From Actinomycetes bacterium (GTDB lineage Bacteria; Actinomycetota; Acidimicrobiia; Acidimicrobiales; JAMCPL01), in the NCBI GenBank assembly GCA_021816935.1, contig JAKAWR010000001.1:186001-250000 (forward strand): a DNA stretch of 64,000 nucleotides, written 5' to 3'. Position 1 is the stretch's first letter. The number at the start of each line of letters is the position of its first letter. Positions 28,593-39,132 of this stretch are shown piece after piece. A model generated the notes under the pieces. It was not told the DNA's origin, ran no database searches, and worked only from the letters and a program-made list of their open reading frames with translations. The translations under genes were made by a program, and so were the position numbers.

Positions 28593-30112
28593 ACCTTTGC
28601 CTCCACCGCCAGACCGCGCGCCATGCCGATGACCCGGGCGTCGGTAACCGCTCTCGACCTACCCAGCGCTATCACGAACGGACGCGTAAAGAAGTATGTC
28701 GTAAAAATGTCCATCAGCGTCGACAAGCCCAGGAAGAAAGCGAAACCCTTCACCGTCCCGATCGCAAGGAACCACAGGAGCGCCGCGGCGAGCAACGACA
28801 CCAAGTCGGCGGCGAGCACCGTCCGGAACGCTCCCCTGAAACCCGCCTCCACCCCTGTCCGGATGGACCTACCCGACCTCGCCTCGTCCTTCAGCCGCTC
28901 GAAGTATACGACGTATGAGTCGACCGTTATACCGATCGACACGATAATCCCCGTCACCCCTGCCAGGTCCAGCGTCAGGCCGTTCGTGTGTGCGATCAGC
29001 GAAACGATTCCCCACAGTAATGCCGCCGTAAGCACCAGCCCGGCAAGTACGACCACCCCAAGGATGCGGTAGTAGGCAACCATGTACAGGAGCACCAGAA
29101 GAAGCCCGCCAATTCCCGCGAGAAGCCCCGCCGTCAGCGATGAGTGGCCCAATGATGCAGAGACCGTCTCGCTGGTAAGGATCTTGAGTGACACGGGAAG
29201 GGACCCGTACTGCAGGACCAGGGCCAGGTTCTTGGCCGTGGTTTCGGTAAAGTTGCCGGATATCTCGCCGGAGCCGCCGAAGGACGAGAACGATGCCTGC
29301 CCCGGTTGGATGATCGGCGCCGACTCGATAATCCCGTCCAGGTCGATCGCCACCTCCGCATGAAAGTTCTTCTGGGCAACGTTGTCCCATGCCGCGGAGC
29401 CCGCCGAAGTCAGGTTGTACTGAACCGCCCAACCGCTCGTGGTTGTCAGTTGAGCGCTCGCCGAGTGTATCGCGGAACCCGGCAACTGTGACGGCCCCAG
29501 GAGAAATCGTGCCGTGGCAGCACTGCCCGATCCGAGTACCGGTAGTATGACTGGGTTCGAAGGGTTGTCCGCGCCGGGCGACGTAGTAGGCTGCGACGCC
29601 AGCGAGGGATCAGGCTGCAGCGGATTGGTTGTCACACTGCCGTTGGCGCTCACTTTCGGCTGAAGGTTCGAAGCCGTGTATGCATACTGCGATCCGCATG
29701 TGGACGGGAGCGGACCGGGAGGCGCCGCAGGCTTGCCGTTGACTGCAGCGGGCTTCTGGTATGGAGGCGCCTCGCAGAGAACCGGCCTGAAATAAAGCTG
29801 CGCCGTCTCGCTGAGGGTGTTGATAACGCCCTGTGGGTTCTTCACTCCCGGCAGCTGGACCACGATGTCCTGACCCTGGTTACCGACCTGCGCACCCGAG
29901 ATACCGAGCCCGTCGACCCGGTTCCTGATGATATTGATCGCCTCGTTCAGGGTGTTGCCATTCACCTGGTGTGCAGGCTTGAGCACGACCTCCTCGCCGC
30001 CTGCGAGGTCCAGGCCGAGCTTCGGTGCCCAGCCCGCTGCCATCACGGAGCCGAATACCGCTACAGCCAGGATGATCGCACCCGCAAGCGAGATCACATG
30101 GGAACGCTTCAC
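28589..30112 (-). CDS. secD: Protein translocase subunit SecD
   Basis: LGLDLAGGEEVVLK, NRVDGLGISGAQVGNQGQDIVVQLPGV, GVTGIIVSIGITVDSYVVYFERLKDE. Confidence 0.95.
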   Translation of the reverse strand: MKRSHVISLAGAIILAVAVFGSVMAAGWAPKLGLDLAGGEEVVLKPAHQVNGNTLNEAINIIRNRVDGLGISGAQVGNQGQDIVVQLPGVKNPQGVINTLSETAQLYFRPVLCEAPPYQKPAAVNGKPAAPPGPLPSTCGSQYAYTASNLQPKVSANGSVTTNPLQPDPSLASQPTTSPGADNPSNPVILPVLGSGSAATARFLLGPSQLPGSAIHSASAQLTTTSGWAVQYNLTSAGSAAWDNVAQKNFHAEVAIDLDGIIESAPIIQPGQASFSSFGGSGEISGNFTETTAKNLALVLQYGSLPVSLKILTSETVSASLGHSSLTAGLLAGIGGLLLVLLYMVAYYRILGVVVLAGLVLTAALLWGIVSLIAHTNGLTLDLAGVTGIIVSIGITVDSYVVYFERLKDEARSGRSIRTGVEAGFRGAFRTVLAADLVSLLAAALLWFLAIGTVKGFAFFLGLSTLMDIFTTYFFTRPFVIALGRSRAVTDARVIGMARGLAVEAKV

Positions 30113-30642
30113 AGATCCCCCCGCTTCGTTCCGGCGCCGTCTTCGTCAGCCTCTCCAGCGTCCTCATCTGATCGGCCTCCGTTCTCCGAGTCCTCCTCGG
30201 CAACCTCCGCATCCACTTCGCCGCCATCCTCACCTCGCTCCGGCGAATTCTCCACAACCGAGCTGGAGAGCTTCTGGCCCACGGCTGTGCGGGCGAACGT
30301 CATTATCACGCCTTCGCTGACTTCGAGATGGATCCTCGCAACCTCTATAGACCGCACAACCCCATATATCCCGGAGTTCGTAACCACTTCGTCACCCTCC
30401 GACAATTCCGACTGCAGGGCGCGCTGTGCCTTCGCGCGCTCTGACTGAGGCTTGAACAGGAGCCGCCAGCCGAAGTACACAATGACCACGAGAAAGAGCA
30501 GGTAGACAATAGTTCCGGTAGCGGATGAACTGCTTGTCTTGCTCTTCGGCTTCGAGAGCGCCAGATGGACAGCTGTGCCTGTAAGCAACTTCCCAGCCGC
30601 TGTCCAATCCACGGCGGCGACCGTATGTGCTATGTGAATCAT
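30109..30642 (-). CDS. yajC: Preprotein translocase accessory subunit YajC with acidic C-terminal extension
   Basis: Single TM plus LQSELSEGDEVVTNSGIYGVVRSIEVARIHLEVSEGVIMTFARTAV; lies upstream of secDF. Confidence 0.88.
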   Translation of the reverse strand: MIHIAHTVAAVDWTAAGKLLTGTAVHLALSKPKSKTSSSSATGTIVYLLFLVVIVYFGWRLLFKPQSERAKAQRALQSELSEGDEVVTNSGIYGVVRSIEVARIHLEVSEGVIMTFARTAVGQKLSSSVVENSPERGEDGGEVDAEVAEEDSENGGRSDEDAGEADEDGAGTKRGDL

Positions 30643-30981
30643 TTTCAGAGATACCCTTAGTCCCGACTTCGCCTACTGCCTGGCCAACTTGCTTTCAGAC
30701 AATCGCCTCAACGTCCACCCCTGCCGACTGGCACGGCCACCCGGACGCCATCCTGGTGCACAATCGCAATGGGGGTTCACGCCCCTCTCGCCCCGCTGGC
30801 GACCTTACGCGACCGGACACTGGCGGTCACAGCATACAACCTCACACGCCTCGAGGCGAGACATCGCGAATCAAGCCTGGCCGCACTACAAACCTATCAC
30901 GCCCTGCCACTGCCTCGAGATCCCCTGCCGCTGCGGCTTCGGGCTTGTGATTAACGGCTGACCCTGGGGTCTCATCGCAAA

Positions 30982-32115
30982 TCAAGGCTCCCGAGCAAAC
31001 CCGGGAAGCATAAGAGCCCCGGACGGCGCCACAGCAATTGGCAGCCCGAGGTGCTCGAACGCAAGCGCTGTCGCTACTCGCCCGCGCGGCGTGCGATGCA
31101 GGAGTCCGCATTGCAAGAGGTACGGCTCGTACGCGTCTTCCAGCGTCTCGGGATCCTCACCCACGCACTGCGACAACGTCGTGAGACCAACCGGCCCGCC
31201 GCCGAACTTCGTGCACAGGGCGTCGAGGATCGCCCGGTCGATCTTGTCCAGCCCCAACTCGTCGATCCGCAAGAGCTCGAGCGCTGACCTCGCAACGTCC
31301 AGGCTTACCACGCCGTCTGCACGCACCTCAGCGTAGTCCCGGACCCTCCGTAACAACCGGTTGGCAATTCGCGGCGTGCCCCGCGCTCGCGATGCAATTT
31401 CCACAGCGGCCTCCCCGGCCAGAGGTATCGCCAGGATCTCGGCCGATCTCACGACGATGCCGGCAAGGGCGACCGGAGAGTACAACTCGAGCCGCCCGAG
31501 AAAACCGAATCGATCGCGCAATGGCCCGGCGAGCATCCCCGCCCGCGTAGTCGCCCCGATCAGGGAAAACCGGGGTACGTCTATCCTGATCGTCCGTGCA
31601 CTGGGCCCTTTCCCGAGGATCACGTCCAGCTTGAACTCCTCCATCGCCGGATACAGGATCTCTTCCACGGTTGGTGGCAGCCGGTGAACCTCGTCCACGA
31701 ATAGCACATCCCCCTCCTGGAGATCCGTGAGTATGGCTGCAAGGTCGCCTCCCCGAACAAGGCTTGGCCCCGACGTGATCCGCATGCCGGCACCCATCTC
31801 GCCAGCGACGATACCCGCCAGCGACGTCTTGCCCAGGCCGGGAGGTCCAGCGAATAGGATATGGTCGGGCGGCTGGCTCCGCCTCCTGGCCGCCTCGAGA
31901 ATGATCCCAAGGTGCTCCGTTAACTCCGGCTGACCATGGAAGTCCGCCAGCCTGCGCGGGCGCAGGCGCGCCTCCTCGTTCGGTTCGTCCGGCTGAACTG
32001 CGGTGACGCTGAGATCGCCCCTGCCGTCGCCACCATCCCCCCGGGCGTCAACCCTGCCCGGACTGCCGCCTCCTCCCCCACGATGACCCGCAATCACCTC
32101 TCTCCGTTCGCTCAT
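30982..32115 (-). CDS. ruvB: Holliday junction branch migration ATPase RuvB
   Basis: [67 protein letters not shown]. Confidence 0.97.
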   Translation of the reverse strand: MSERREVIAGHRGGGGGSPGRVDARGDGGDGRGDLSVTAVQPDEPNEEARLRPRRLADFHGQPELTEHLGIILEAARRRSQPPDHILFAGPPGLGKTSLAGIVAGEMGAGMRITSGPSLVRGGDLAAILTDLQEGDVLFVDEVHRLPPTVEEILYPAMEEFKLDVILGKGPSARTIRIDVPRFSLIGATTRAGMLAGPLRDRFGFLGRLELYSPVALAGIVVRSAEILAIPLAGEAAVEIASRARGTPRIANRLLRRVRDYAEVRADGVVSLDVARSALELLRIDELGLDKIDRAILDALCTKFGGGPVGLTTLSQCVGEDPETLEDAYEPYLLQCGLLHRTPRGRVATALAFEHLGLPIAVAPSGALMLPGFAREP

Positions 32116-32765
32116 CTGCTTCGAGACAACTCCTTCAACGCTAGTTTTAGGCCCTCCTCGACGGTGTCGCAGCCCGCCAGGTGCCCAACTACCCCGCGCA
32201 ACTCCTCATCCGTATAGCCAAGCTGCTTCAACGCGGATCGGACCTGCGAGCGCACCTCCGCTACCTGTACCGCCCCCCCGGCGCGTTCGAGGCCCCCTCC
32301 CTGTCCGGTCTGCGTCGCGTCCGGATCACCGGCTGGCCCGAACAACCCTGCTCCACCGAGTAGCTCCTGGCAACCCTTGAGCTCGATCATCAGCCGTTCG
32401 GCAGTCTTTCGCCCCACCCCGGGTACGCTGCAGAAGGCATCCACATCGCCAAGCTCCACTATCGCGTACAGATCCTCCGGAGCGAGAGCGCCCATGATCG
32501 CCAGCGCCAGCGACGGCCCGACGCCATGCACGTCCAGCAGTATCTCGAAGGTGCGCCTCTGGCGCGCCGAGCGAAACCCGTAAAGCGTTATCGCGTCCTC
32601 CCGGACATGAGTGTGGATGTGAATCTCTACTTCATTGCCGGGGTTACCCAGGGTAGCGATCACCGCAGCCGCCATTGTCACCTCGTAGCCCACCCCTCCG
32701 ACGCCGACCAACACCCTTCCGCCGTCCTCGATTCCGATGAGCGTGCCACGCAGCCATCCGATCAC
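32112..32765 (-). CDS. ruvA: Holliday junction DNA helicase subunit RuvA
   Basis: [11 protein letters not shown]...VGGVGYEV and [18 protein letters not shown]. Confidence 0.96.
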   Translation of the reverse strand: MIGWLRGTLIGIEDGGRVLVGVGGVGYEVTMAAAVIATLGNPGNEVEIHIHTHVREDAITLYGFRSARQRRTFEILLDVHGVGPSLALAIMGALAPEDLYAIVELGDVDAFCSVPGVGRKTAERLMIELKGCQELLGGAGLFGPAGDPDATQTGQGGGLERAGGAVQVAEVRSQVRSALKQLGYTDEELRGVVGHLAGCDTVEEGLKLALKELSRSR

Positions 32766-33355
32766 AAGAGACCTCCCGCTAGTCCCGCACCTGCCAACGC
32801 CGACTTGCAGCGGGAGGCAGCCTCAACGGCAGCTGCCATCGGGGCTCTCGTCAGATGGCAAATAGCGAGGCCCAGCGCGTCGGCGACATCCGGAGGCGAC
32901 GGCACCGCCTGGAGTCCCAGCAGGCGCGCCACCATTTCCTGAACCTGCCGCTTGGTCGCGGCACCGTAACCGGCGACGACCTGCTTCACTTCGTTGGCAC
33001 TGTACTGGGCCACCTCGCAGCCTGCCCGGTCGGCTACAACCAAGGCAAGGCCGCCGGCTTGGCCGATCGACACGGCCGTACGGGCATTTGTCTGGAAGAA
33101 CAACCGCTCAACGACAACTACCTCCGGCTCGAACTCGCACACGAGCGATTCGAGCTCCCCGAAAAGCTCCGCGAGCCGCCTCTGCACGGACAACTGCCGA
33201 TCCGTCGTGATCACGCCCGCAGCCTCGATATGAAGAGCCCGCGGTGCGCTGACACTCCGAGCATCCCGAGCCCCGGTGCTCAAAGCCTCGGCTGAGGATC
33301 TAACCAGGCCGTAACCGCAACGCGAAAGTCCGGGGTCGATCCCAAGAACGAACAT
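32762..33355 (-). CDS. ruvC: Crossover junction endodeoxyribonuclease RuvC
   Basis: MFVLGIDPGLSRCGYGLV, VVVVERLFFQTNARTAVSIGQAGG. Start set at MFVLGIDPG. Confidence 0.95.
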   Translation of the reverse strand: MFVLGIDPGLSRCGYGLVRSSAEALSTGARDARSVSAPRALHIEAAGVITTDRQLSVQRRLAELFGELESLVCEFEPEVVVVERLFFQTNARTAVSIGQAGGLALVVADRAGCEVAQYSANEVKQVVAGYGAATKRQVQEMVARLLGLQAVPSPPDVADALGLAICHLTRAPMAAAVEAASRCKSALAGAGLAGGLL

Positions 33356-33470
33356 GTATTCGATGTTATCTCCGGTCCTCACCGATGTGGTGGACCGTCA
33401 CGCTCCCCGACGCCCAAGATTCGCGCTCACCACCCGATCGGCCGTGGCTGATCGAGCCCGCCGGATCCGA

Positions 33471-34853
33471 TCAGCCCGGAGACGATACCACTGCAGACGG
33501 GGGCGGGATAGTACCTTCCGTCCCCGGCAGACAGGCGTTCGAAAGAATGCTGGGCGGGCTTGCCAGCGACGGTGCTGTCGCGAACGCCGGGCTGCCAGTG
33601 AAGTCCACCATATCAAGTAGGTTGCTCGCGGCAGCGTCCCTGTTGGTAAGAGCCGGGAGGTTCCACTTCGTCTCAATCATGCGAAGAATCGACGTATGGT
33701 CCGATACCGCGTGCGATACATAGCCTGGCTTCGCATACGGGGACGCAATCACAAGGGGCACCCTTATCCCGTAGATGTTGAAACTGCCGGCCACGTCGGA
33801 CGATGAAAGAGAGGGCTGGATATTGTCGGGCTCGGGTGCAGCCGGCGGTGCCACGTGGTCGTAGTAGCCGCCTCCTTCGTCGTAAGTCCAGACAAGCAGC
33901 GTCTTGCCCCACCCCGGGCCTGCCATCACCGCATTCACAACCGATGCAAGGAAGCCGTCCCCAACCTGGATGTCCTGCCCCTCTCCCTCGCTGTTCGTAA
34001 GGTAATCCGTGTCGACCAACGATACGGCCGGCAGATTACCCGACTTCGCGTCGGAGTAGAAAGAAAGGATATTGGCAAGGTTCAGGGGGTATTTCGTGAG
34101 CAGCTCCGGATACAGCGCCATCGTGGGGAACGTACTGAAATAGTTCTTGAACGAGATCCCGTTCTTGTTGAGAATATCGAAGATCGTACCATTCGGGGGC
34201 GATGCCGCCAGATCGCTCGGTATGTCGTAGAAAGTGGTGAAATCGTCGATCAAACCCATCGACGTGCCAGCGATCAGGTAGCGCCGGTTGGGGAAGGTCG
34301 GTCCGAGCACCGAGCAAAAGTACCTGTCGCAGATCGCAAAAGTACCAGCAAAGCTGTACGTGAAAGGAATATCCTCAGAATCGTAGTAGCCCATAGACGC
34401 AGCGGTATTACCGTTCGTGACGAACCCGTTCATCTTCCCGCCGTCGTACGCCTCGTGAGTCAGGTTCCAACTGTTGCCAGGTACCGTGTAGGAACGGCAC
34501 TCACTCGGCATGTGAAACGATCGAATGTACTGCCCGTTGCCGTTCGGATTGGTGTTGGTCGGCTGCCCGCTCGAGTTGAGCGTCAGCCCGTCCCCGTGCC
34601 CCAACATACCCAAGATGTGATCATACGCACGGTTCTCGCTCATGAGGATCACGATGTGCTCGATCTGGGGAATCGTGTCCGTGCCCTCAGGAAGGGATGG
34701 ATTGGGCAGCGTATTCGGAGCGCCGCCCCCTCCCCCACCTCCACCGAACAGGCTGCATGACGACAGCGCCATCCCACCGGCACCTGCGACAGCCCCGCCG
34801 AGCAGGCTCCTCCGCGTGAACTTCGCCTTCATCAGCCGCTCGCCACCCGTCAT
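33471..34853 (-). CDS. Exported phosphoesterase (phospholipase C / AcpA-like family), Tat-type lipoprotein signal
   Basis: TRRSLLGGAVAGAGGMALSSC Tat-like signal plus lipobox; IEHIVILMSENRAYDHILGML and DEGGGYYDHVAPP motifs. Confidence 0.85.
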   Translation of the reverse strand: MTGGERLMKAKFTRRSLLGGAVAGAGGMALSSCSLFGGGGGGGGAPNTLPNPSLPEGTDTIPQIEHIVILMSENRAYDHILGMLGHGDGLTLNSSGQPTNTNPNGNGQYIRSFHMPSECRSYTVPGNSWNLTHEAYDGGKMNGFVTNGNTAASMGYYDSEDIPFTYSFAGTFAICDRYFCSVLGPTFPNRRYLIAGTSMGLIDDFTTFYDIPSDLAASPPNGTIFDILNKNGISFKNYFSTFPTMALYPELLTKYPLNLANILSFYSDAKSGNLPAVSLVDTDYLTNSEGEGQDIQVGDGFLASVVNAVMAGPGWGKTLLVWTYDEGGGYYDHVAPPAAPEPDNIQPSLSSSDVAGSFNIYGIRVPLVIASPYAKPGYVSHAVSDHTSILRMIETKWNLPALTNRDAAASNLLDMVDFTGSPAFATAPSLASPPSILSNACLPGTEGTIPPPSAVVSSPG

Positions 34854-35148
34854 TATCCCTACCTCTCCACATTCACACCACTGCACTGACCTGGAGTGGC
34901 CCTCTGACGCACCCCGGCGACAACGCCACCCAGACCCTGGCACACGGCCTACGGCAACCGACTTGGCGATCCGCACCCAAATGTACCAGCGCGGCCATCT
35001 TAACCCATCCCGCTTCTCCAGTCAAGCAAGCCGCGCCCAACATTCGACGCTCCGCCTACGAGCCCACGCCGTGCGTTACGTTACGCACTACTGGCGGTTA
35101 GCCGCCTGTCGCCACTGTTACCACGCCCGGCCTTGCTAGCATATCTAC

Positions 35149-36756
35149 ATGCCGGGGATACGTGATTTCCTGCGGTCCCTACTGCCCGAGGAGCGCGACG
35201 CGGTCGCATACGGCGCCTCGGGGATTTTCGCGCTGTGCGTTGCGATGTTCTCCGGGATTGCCCTTTACAGGCAATGGGGAGAGATCGCCGCGGGACCGTA
35301 TCTTGCCGGGTGCGTTTTCTCGCTTCTCATCGCACGGTATCGTCGCCGTAGCCGCGACCCCGGCGATGCGCACCGGGTGCGGCACGCCCCGAGAGCCCGG
35401 TCCCTCTCGATCTCCGCGGCGCCCCGGCCTGCAATCCTCCGACGGGTAAACCACACCCTACTTGCGATCCGACAGACGCTTTCTCGCTCGGCCGGGCCGC
35501 GTTCCGCACCCTCCCTTACCCTTGCAAGAGTCGCGATCATGGCCGGCGTGCTTGCCGGTGCCATGGCCCTGCCGCTTGCCCTGGAAGTCGCCTGGGAGAC
35601 GAGCTCACCCGCTGTCGCTCAGACCACGACGCACATCCAGCCGGAAGGCCTTGTAATCGAGAACGGCGGCAGGGCCATACTTAGTGGTCACCATCTCTAC
35701 ACCCCTATGCCCACTGCAAAGGCTTCCACACCAGCCCGCCCGCACGAGGGCGCGTCAGGCCCGCGGGCTGGTCCGACTGCCTCCACCGGCACCGCCTCCC
35801 CGCCCTCATCGGCCTCGTCCACCCCAGGGCCGGGCAAGGGCCACGGCGGTCAACCGTCCTACGACCGGTACTTCCCCTACCTGCCGGGAATGGCCGGGCT
35901 CGGTACGCTGAGCGGCACCCATGCTCCCCGATCGATCAGCGACGCAAGGGTTACCTTCTCGATCCTCTCGATCCTGATCGTGCTTGCCGCCCTCTGGCTC
36001 AACGGAGCGGGGGGTGAGCCTGCCGTGCTTGCGTTCCAAGCGTTGACGATGCTCCCGGCCACAGCGTTGCCACTCGTCACCGGCGGTGACGACATCCCGG
36101 TGGTCGCATTCATGCTTCTCGCTCTCGTCCTTCTCAGGAGGCGCAACATGCTGGCAGCCGGGATAGTCCTCGGCGCCGCGTTCTCCCTCAAGTTCACCGC
36201 ATGGCCTCTTGCGGCATTGGCCCTGGTGGCGGCATACCAGATCGGATCAAAGAAAGCCGCTGCCAAACTCGCTGGCGGCATCGCCCTGGTCTCGGTACCG
36301 GTGATAGCACCGTCACTGGCCACGAACGTCCGCGCCTTTGTAGACGATGCCATCCTCTATCCCCTCGGACTCACCAAGGTTCACTCGCCGGCCGCCAGCC
36401 CGTTGCCGGGCCATCTGATCGTGTCCCTGATTCCCTCCGTTCACGGAGCGTACGTACTTGCGCTCGCCTTCACGGGCATCGTGCTGCTCGTCGCAGCGCT
36501 CAGACGATGGCGACTGACCGAAGCGGCGACACTCGCCAAGCTCACAGGCTACGCCTTCCTCGTGGCTGTGATGCTGGCTCCCTCGACACGCTTCGGCTAC
36601 CTCCTCTACCCCTTGGATCTTCTTGTCTGGGCGCCCCTTCTCAGCGCGCCCGTTGCCCGCCGGATAGGCTGGTCGGGAAGGCTGGTGAGCTCGGAGCAGC
36701 CCGGCACCGGCAATCAACTTCTTGACGGCGAAGCGCGGCTCCCGGTCATCGCGTAG
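35149..36756 (+). CDS. Polytopic membrane protein, GT-C / GT87-like
   Basis: 535 aa, multiple TM helices, LAAGIVLGAAFSLKFTAWPL resembles DUF2029/GT87 mannosyltransferase-type proteins. Low-complexity Pro/Ser/Thr loop. Confidence 0.6.
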   Translation: MPGIRDFLRSLLPEERDAVAYGASGIFALCVAMFSGIALYRQWGEIAAGPYLAGCVFSLLIARYRRRSRDPGDAHRVRHAPRARSLSISAAPRPAILRRVNHTLLAIRQTLSRSAGPRSAPSLTLARVAIMAGVLAGAMALPLALEVAWETSSPAVAQTTTHIQPEGLVIENGGRAILSGHHLYTPMPTAKASTPARPHEGASGPRAGPTASTGTASPPSSASSTPGPGKGHGGQPSYDRYFPYLPGMAGLGTLSGTHAPRSISDARVTFSILSILIVLAALWLNGAGGEPAVLAFQALTMLPATALPLVTGGDDIPVVAFMLLALVLLRRRNMLAAGIVLGAAFSLKFTAWPLAALALVAAYQIGSKKAAAKLAGGIALVSVPVIAPSLATNVRAFVDDAILYPLGLTKVHSPAASPLPGHLIVSLIPSVHGAYVLALAFTGIVLLVAALRRWRLTEAATLAKLTGYAFLVAVMLAPSTRFGYLLYPLDLLVWAPLLSAPVARRIGWSGRLVSSEQPGTGNQLLDGEARLPVIA

Positions 36757-36803
36757 CGCTCTGCGGGTGATCCCGGTTCCTCGCCCAACGACCAGGGAAC
36801 CTT

Positions 36804-37535
36804 TCAGCTGCCGTCGCTCTCCGGTGCAAGTTGAATCGCCAGCGGGGTGAGGCTTCCTACCCCTTGCGCCTTGTCGCCCGGCACCCGCCCCTTGCCGGCC
36901 GATCCTGCAGCGCCCGAACTGCTGCTGCCGATCATTACCGCTACGTCCCAGTAACGGGAGTCGCTCGCGGCTCTCCTTGCGAGGAGTTCGTACCCGCCAC
37001 CGCCGAACGGGAACGGGCCGCTCGTTGCCGACCTACCAGACGCTCCTCGGTCCTGACCTGGCGCCGCGCCGGCAAGCCGCTCCGTCTCATGAAAGGAGGC
37101 GACTTTGCCCTTGAACGTCAGTGACCACCCGCCGCCGCTCAGCGCGCGCCCGAAGAAGCTCTCGAGACGGCCAGATGCATCCCTCGTCGCCAGTTCCGCT
37201 ATCGTGTCGTAGCTGAGCCCACCACTGGCTCCGGGAAACACTCTTTCCACCGAGGCACCCTGCGGCACGGGCACCGCGTCGAGAACGTCCGGCGGCGGCT
37301 GCCCGTTCTTCACCATCGTCCAGAGTACTGTCGCGCTTCTGTTCCCGCCGGCCCCAGCCTGCCCGCCACGGGCGCCCGAGATGCTTCCCCCACTCCGACG
37401 CCCTCCGGTACTGCCGGTAAGAAGCCCGGTAGCCACCGTGCCCGCGACGAAGATCATCAGCGCCAAGCCGGCGACGAAAAGCGCCGGTCTGAGACTCGGC
37501 GCCAGCGCCGCCCCGGGCGCCTTGGACGTCCTCAA
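36804..37535 (-). CDS. Membrane-anchored hypothetical protein
   Basis: Single N-terminal TM (PALFVAGLALMIFVAGTVATGLL) followed by a Gly/Ser-rich extracytoplasmic domain. 3' of, and overlapping, the nuclease gene. Confidence 0.6.
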   Translation of the reverse strand: MRTSKAPGAALAPSLRPALFVAGLALMIFVAGTVATGLLTGSTGGRRSGGSISGARGGQAGAGGNRSATVLWTMVKNGQPPPDVLDAVPVPQGASVERVFPGASGGLSYDTIAELATRDASGRLESFFGRALSGGGWSLTFKGKVASFHETERLAGAAPGQDRGASGRSATSGPFPFGGGGYELLARRAASDSRYWDVAVMIGSSSSGAAGSAGKGRVPGDKAQGVGSLTPLAIQLAPESDGS

Positions 37536-38044
37536 GAGGTGCCGAAATCCTCGGGCCTGATATGCTCCAGGAACTCCCTGAACTGCCCGACCAGCTCCTC
37601 TGCGTTCTCGGGCGAATCCCCCTCACCATCCTCGAGCTCCAGCGCTATCATTATCCCCTCCGAGTCCATCAGCTCATCCGAGACAAATATCGGGCTCTCC
37701 ATGCGCAGGGCGATCGCAACGGCGTCCGACGGTCGCGACGAGATCACCTGCGATTCCTTGCCGTATTTCAGATGGAGCTCCGCGAAGTACGTCGAAGCGC
37801 TCAACTCCGTTACCACCACTCGGTCAAGCCTGGCGCCAAGGGCCACCAGGATATCTCTCATCAGGTCGTGTGTCAGCGGCCGGGGCGGTTCGATTCCCTG
37901 AGCCGCTATCGCTATAGAGGTAGCTTCCGGCGGGCCCACGAAGATCGGTAAGGTCCTCCCAAGACCGTCGGTTTCCGTAAGAAGGAGCACCGGAGTACTG
38001 GACTGCAGGTCCACTCTTACCGCGCTCAGCCTGACTTGGATCAT
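37532..38044 (-). CDS. Bifunctional nuclease family (DUF151)
   Basis: LPIFVGPPEATSIAIAAQGIEPPRPLTHDLM and SRPSDAVAIALRMESPIFVSDELM. Start set at MIQVRLS. Confidence 0.88.
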   Translation of the reverse strand: MIQVRLSAVRVDLQSSTPVLLLTETDGLGRTLPIFVGPPEATSIAIAAQGIEPPRPLTHDLMRDILVALGARLDRVVVTELSASTYFAELHLKYGKESQVISSRPSDAVAIALRMESPIFVSDELMDSEGIMIALELEDGEGDSPENAEELVGQFREFLEHIRPEDFGTS

Positions 38045-38130
38045 ACTTGAACGATACCCCGCCTGGGTTGCCTTCGGAAACCGCCCGTCGTCCCCGAAGT
38101 CATCAGCTTCTTTGGGACCGCAATGCGTGG

Positions 38131-39132
38131 TCAGAGTCCCAGCAGCTTCTCCAACCTCGCCTCCAGCAGCTTCCCGTGAAACGACTCGCAAGTCTTGAGA
38201 AGGGCCCTCGCTCTCTCCGCCGCCCGTGCCCGCGCCTCCGGGTTCCGCTGCAGCAGCAACGGCGTAACCGCCTGCTCGACAATTCCGGCTTCCCTCTCGG
38301 CCGCATGCCTGAAGACCGCAAGGTGCCGGGCATCGAACCCGTAGCCAGCCAACTCCGAGGCGAGGCGCGCTATCGTCAGGGCCGCTTCCCGGTACGAGAC
38401 CACCCCCCCAACCCGCTCGCCCGAGATCAGGCCGTATGCCTCGAGGTCGCTCAGGACCTCCGTCTTTACCCCCGCCTCCTCGGCCAGCTCCTCACGCGCC
38501 ATGATCCACGGATCGGAGGAGCCGTCGGAAGCGTCCCTGTAGGCACCCTCATTGGCCGAACCTCCAATGTCGACGGAGCCGGGAACCCGCGATCCGTCAT
38601 CGACGCCCGCTTGCGGCGATCCGTCACCGGAGCCGCGGGCCGGCAATCCGTCACCGGAGCCGACCGACAACGATACATCGCTGGGGCTGGCTAGCCCTAC
38701 GGATTCCGCTACCTCCCGGGACCCCACTCGGTCGTCTCCGCTGGACAGCCGGGCCGGGGACGACCGTCCACGGCGCCTGCCGACCGGGGCAACCGGACCG
38801 ACCGGACTGCTTGCGATCGGTGCCATTGGAAAAAGCTGCTGTTCCTCGTCCTCACGTGGCCGTCCGCCGGATTCGAGCCTTCCGCGGATAACCTTCAACG
38901 GCAGATAGTGCTCTCTCTGCTGGCGCAGAACCCAGCGAAGCCGGGCGACATCCTCATCGAAGAACTTCCGGTAACCCGATGGCGTCCTCTCCGGCGTAAC
39001 GAGACCCTGACTTTCGAGAAAGCGGATCTTCGAGATCGTTACGTCGGGAAACTCAGCCCTCAACAACTCCAGTACCTCCCCTATAGAGAGAAAACCTCCC
39101 TCGGCCGGGCCCCGCTCTTCACCTGGCATCAC
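38131..39132 (-). CDS. MerR-family transcriptional regulator with repetitive linker
   Basis: SIGEVLELLRAEFPDVTISKIRFLESQGLVTPERTPSGYRKF. Confidence 0.88.
   Translation of the reverse strand: MMPGEERGPAEGGFLSIGEVLELLRAEFPDVTISKIRFLESQGLVTPERTPSGYRKFFDEDVARLRWVLRQQREHYLPLKVIRGRLESGGRPREDEEQQLFPMAPIASSPVGPVAPVGRRRGRSSPARLSSGDDRVGSREVAESVGLASPSDVSLSVGSGDGLPARGSGDGSPQAGVDDGSRVPGSVDIGGSANEGAYRDASDGSSDPWIMAREELAEEAGVKTEVLSDLEAYGLISGERVGGVVSYREAALTIARLASELAGYGFDARHLAVFRHAAEREAGIVEQAVTPLLLQRNPEARARAAERARALLKTCESFHGKLLEARLEKLLGL
38592..38680. repeat. 27-bp tandem repeat (3 clear + 1 degenerate units) in MerR linker
   Basis: ATCCGTCA recurs at 38592, 38619, 38646; degenerate ATACATCG at 38673. Encodes 9-residue repeats GSGDGLPAR/GSGDGSPQA/GVDDGSRVP. 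Confidence 0.8.

Noticed and set aside
30643-30981. 340-bp yajC-ruvB spacer considered as ncRNA
   Set aside because: No tRNA-like, SRP, tmRNA or riboswitch motif or convincing long helix found by eye.
34725-34745. Poly-C/G tract in the exported phosphoesterase
   Set aside because: Encodes a Gly linker after the lipobox, common in lipoproteins, and the tract is interrupted by T and A.
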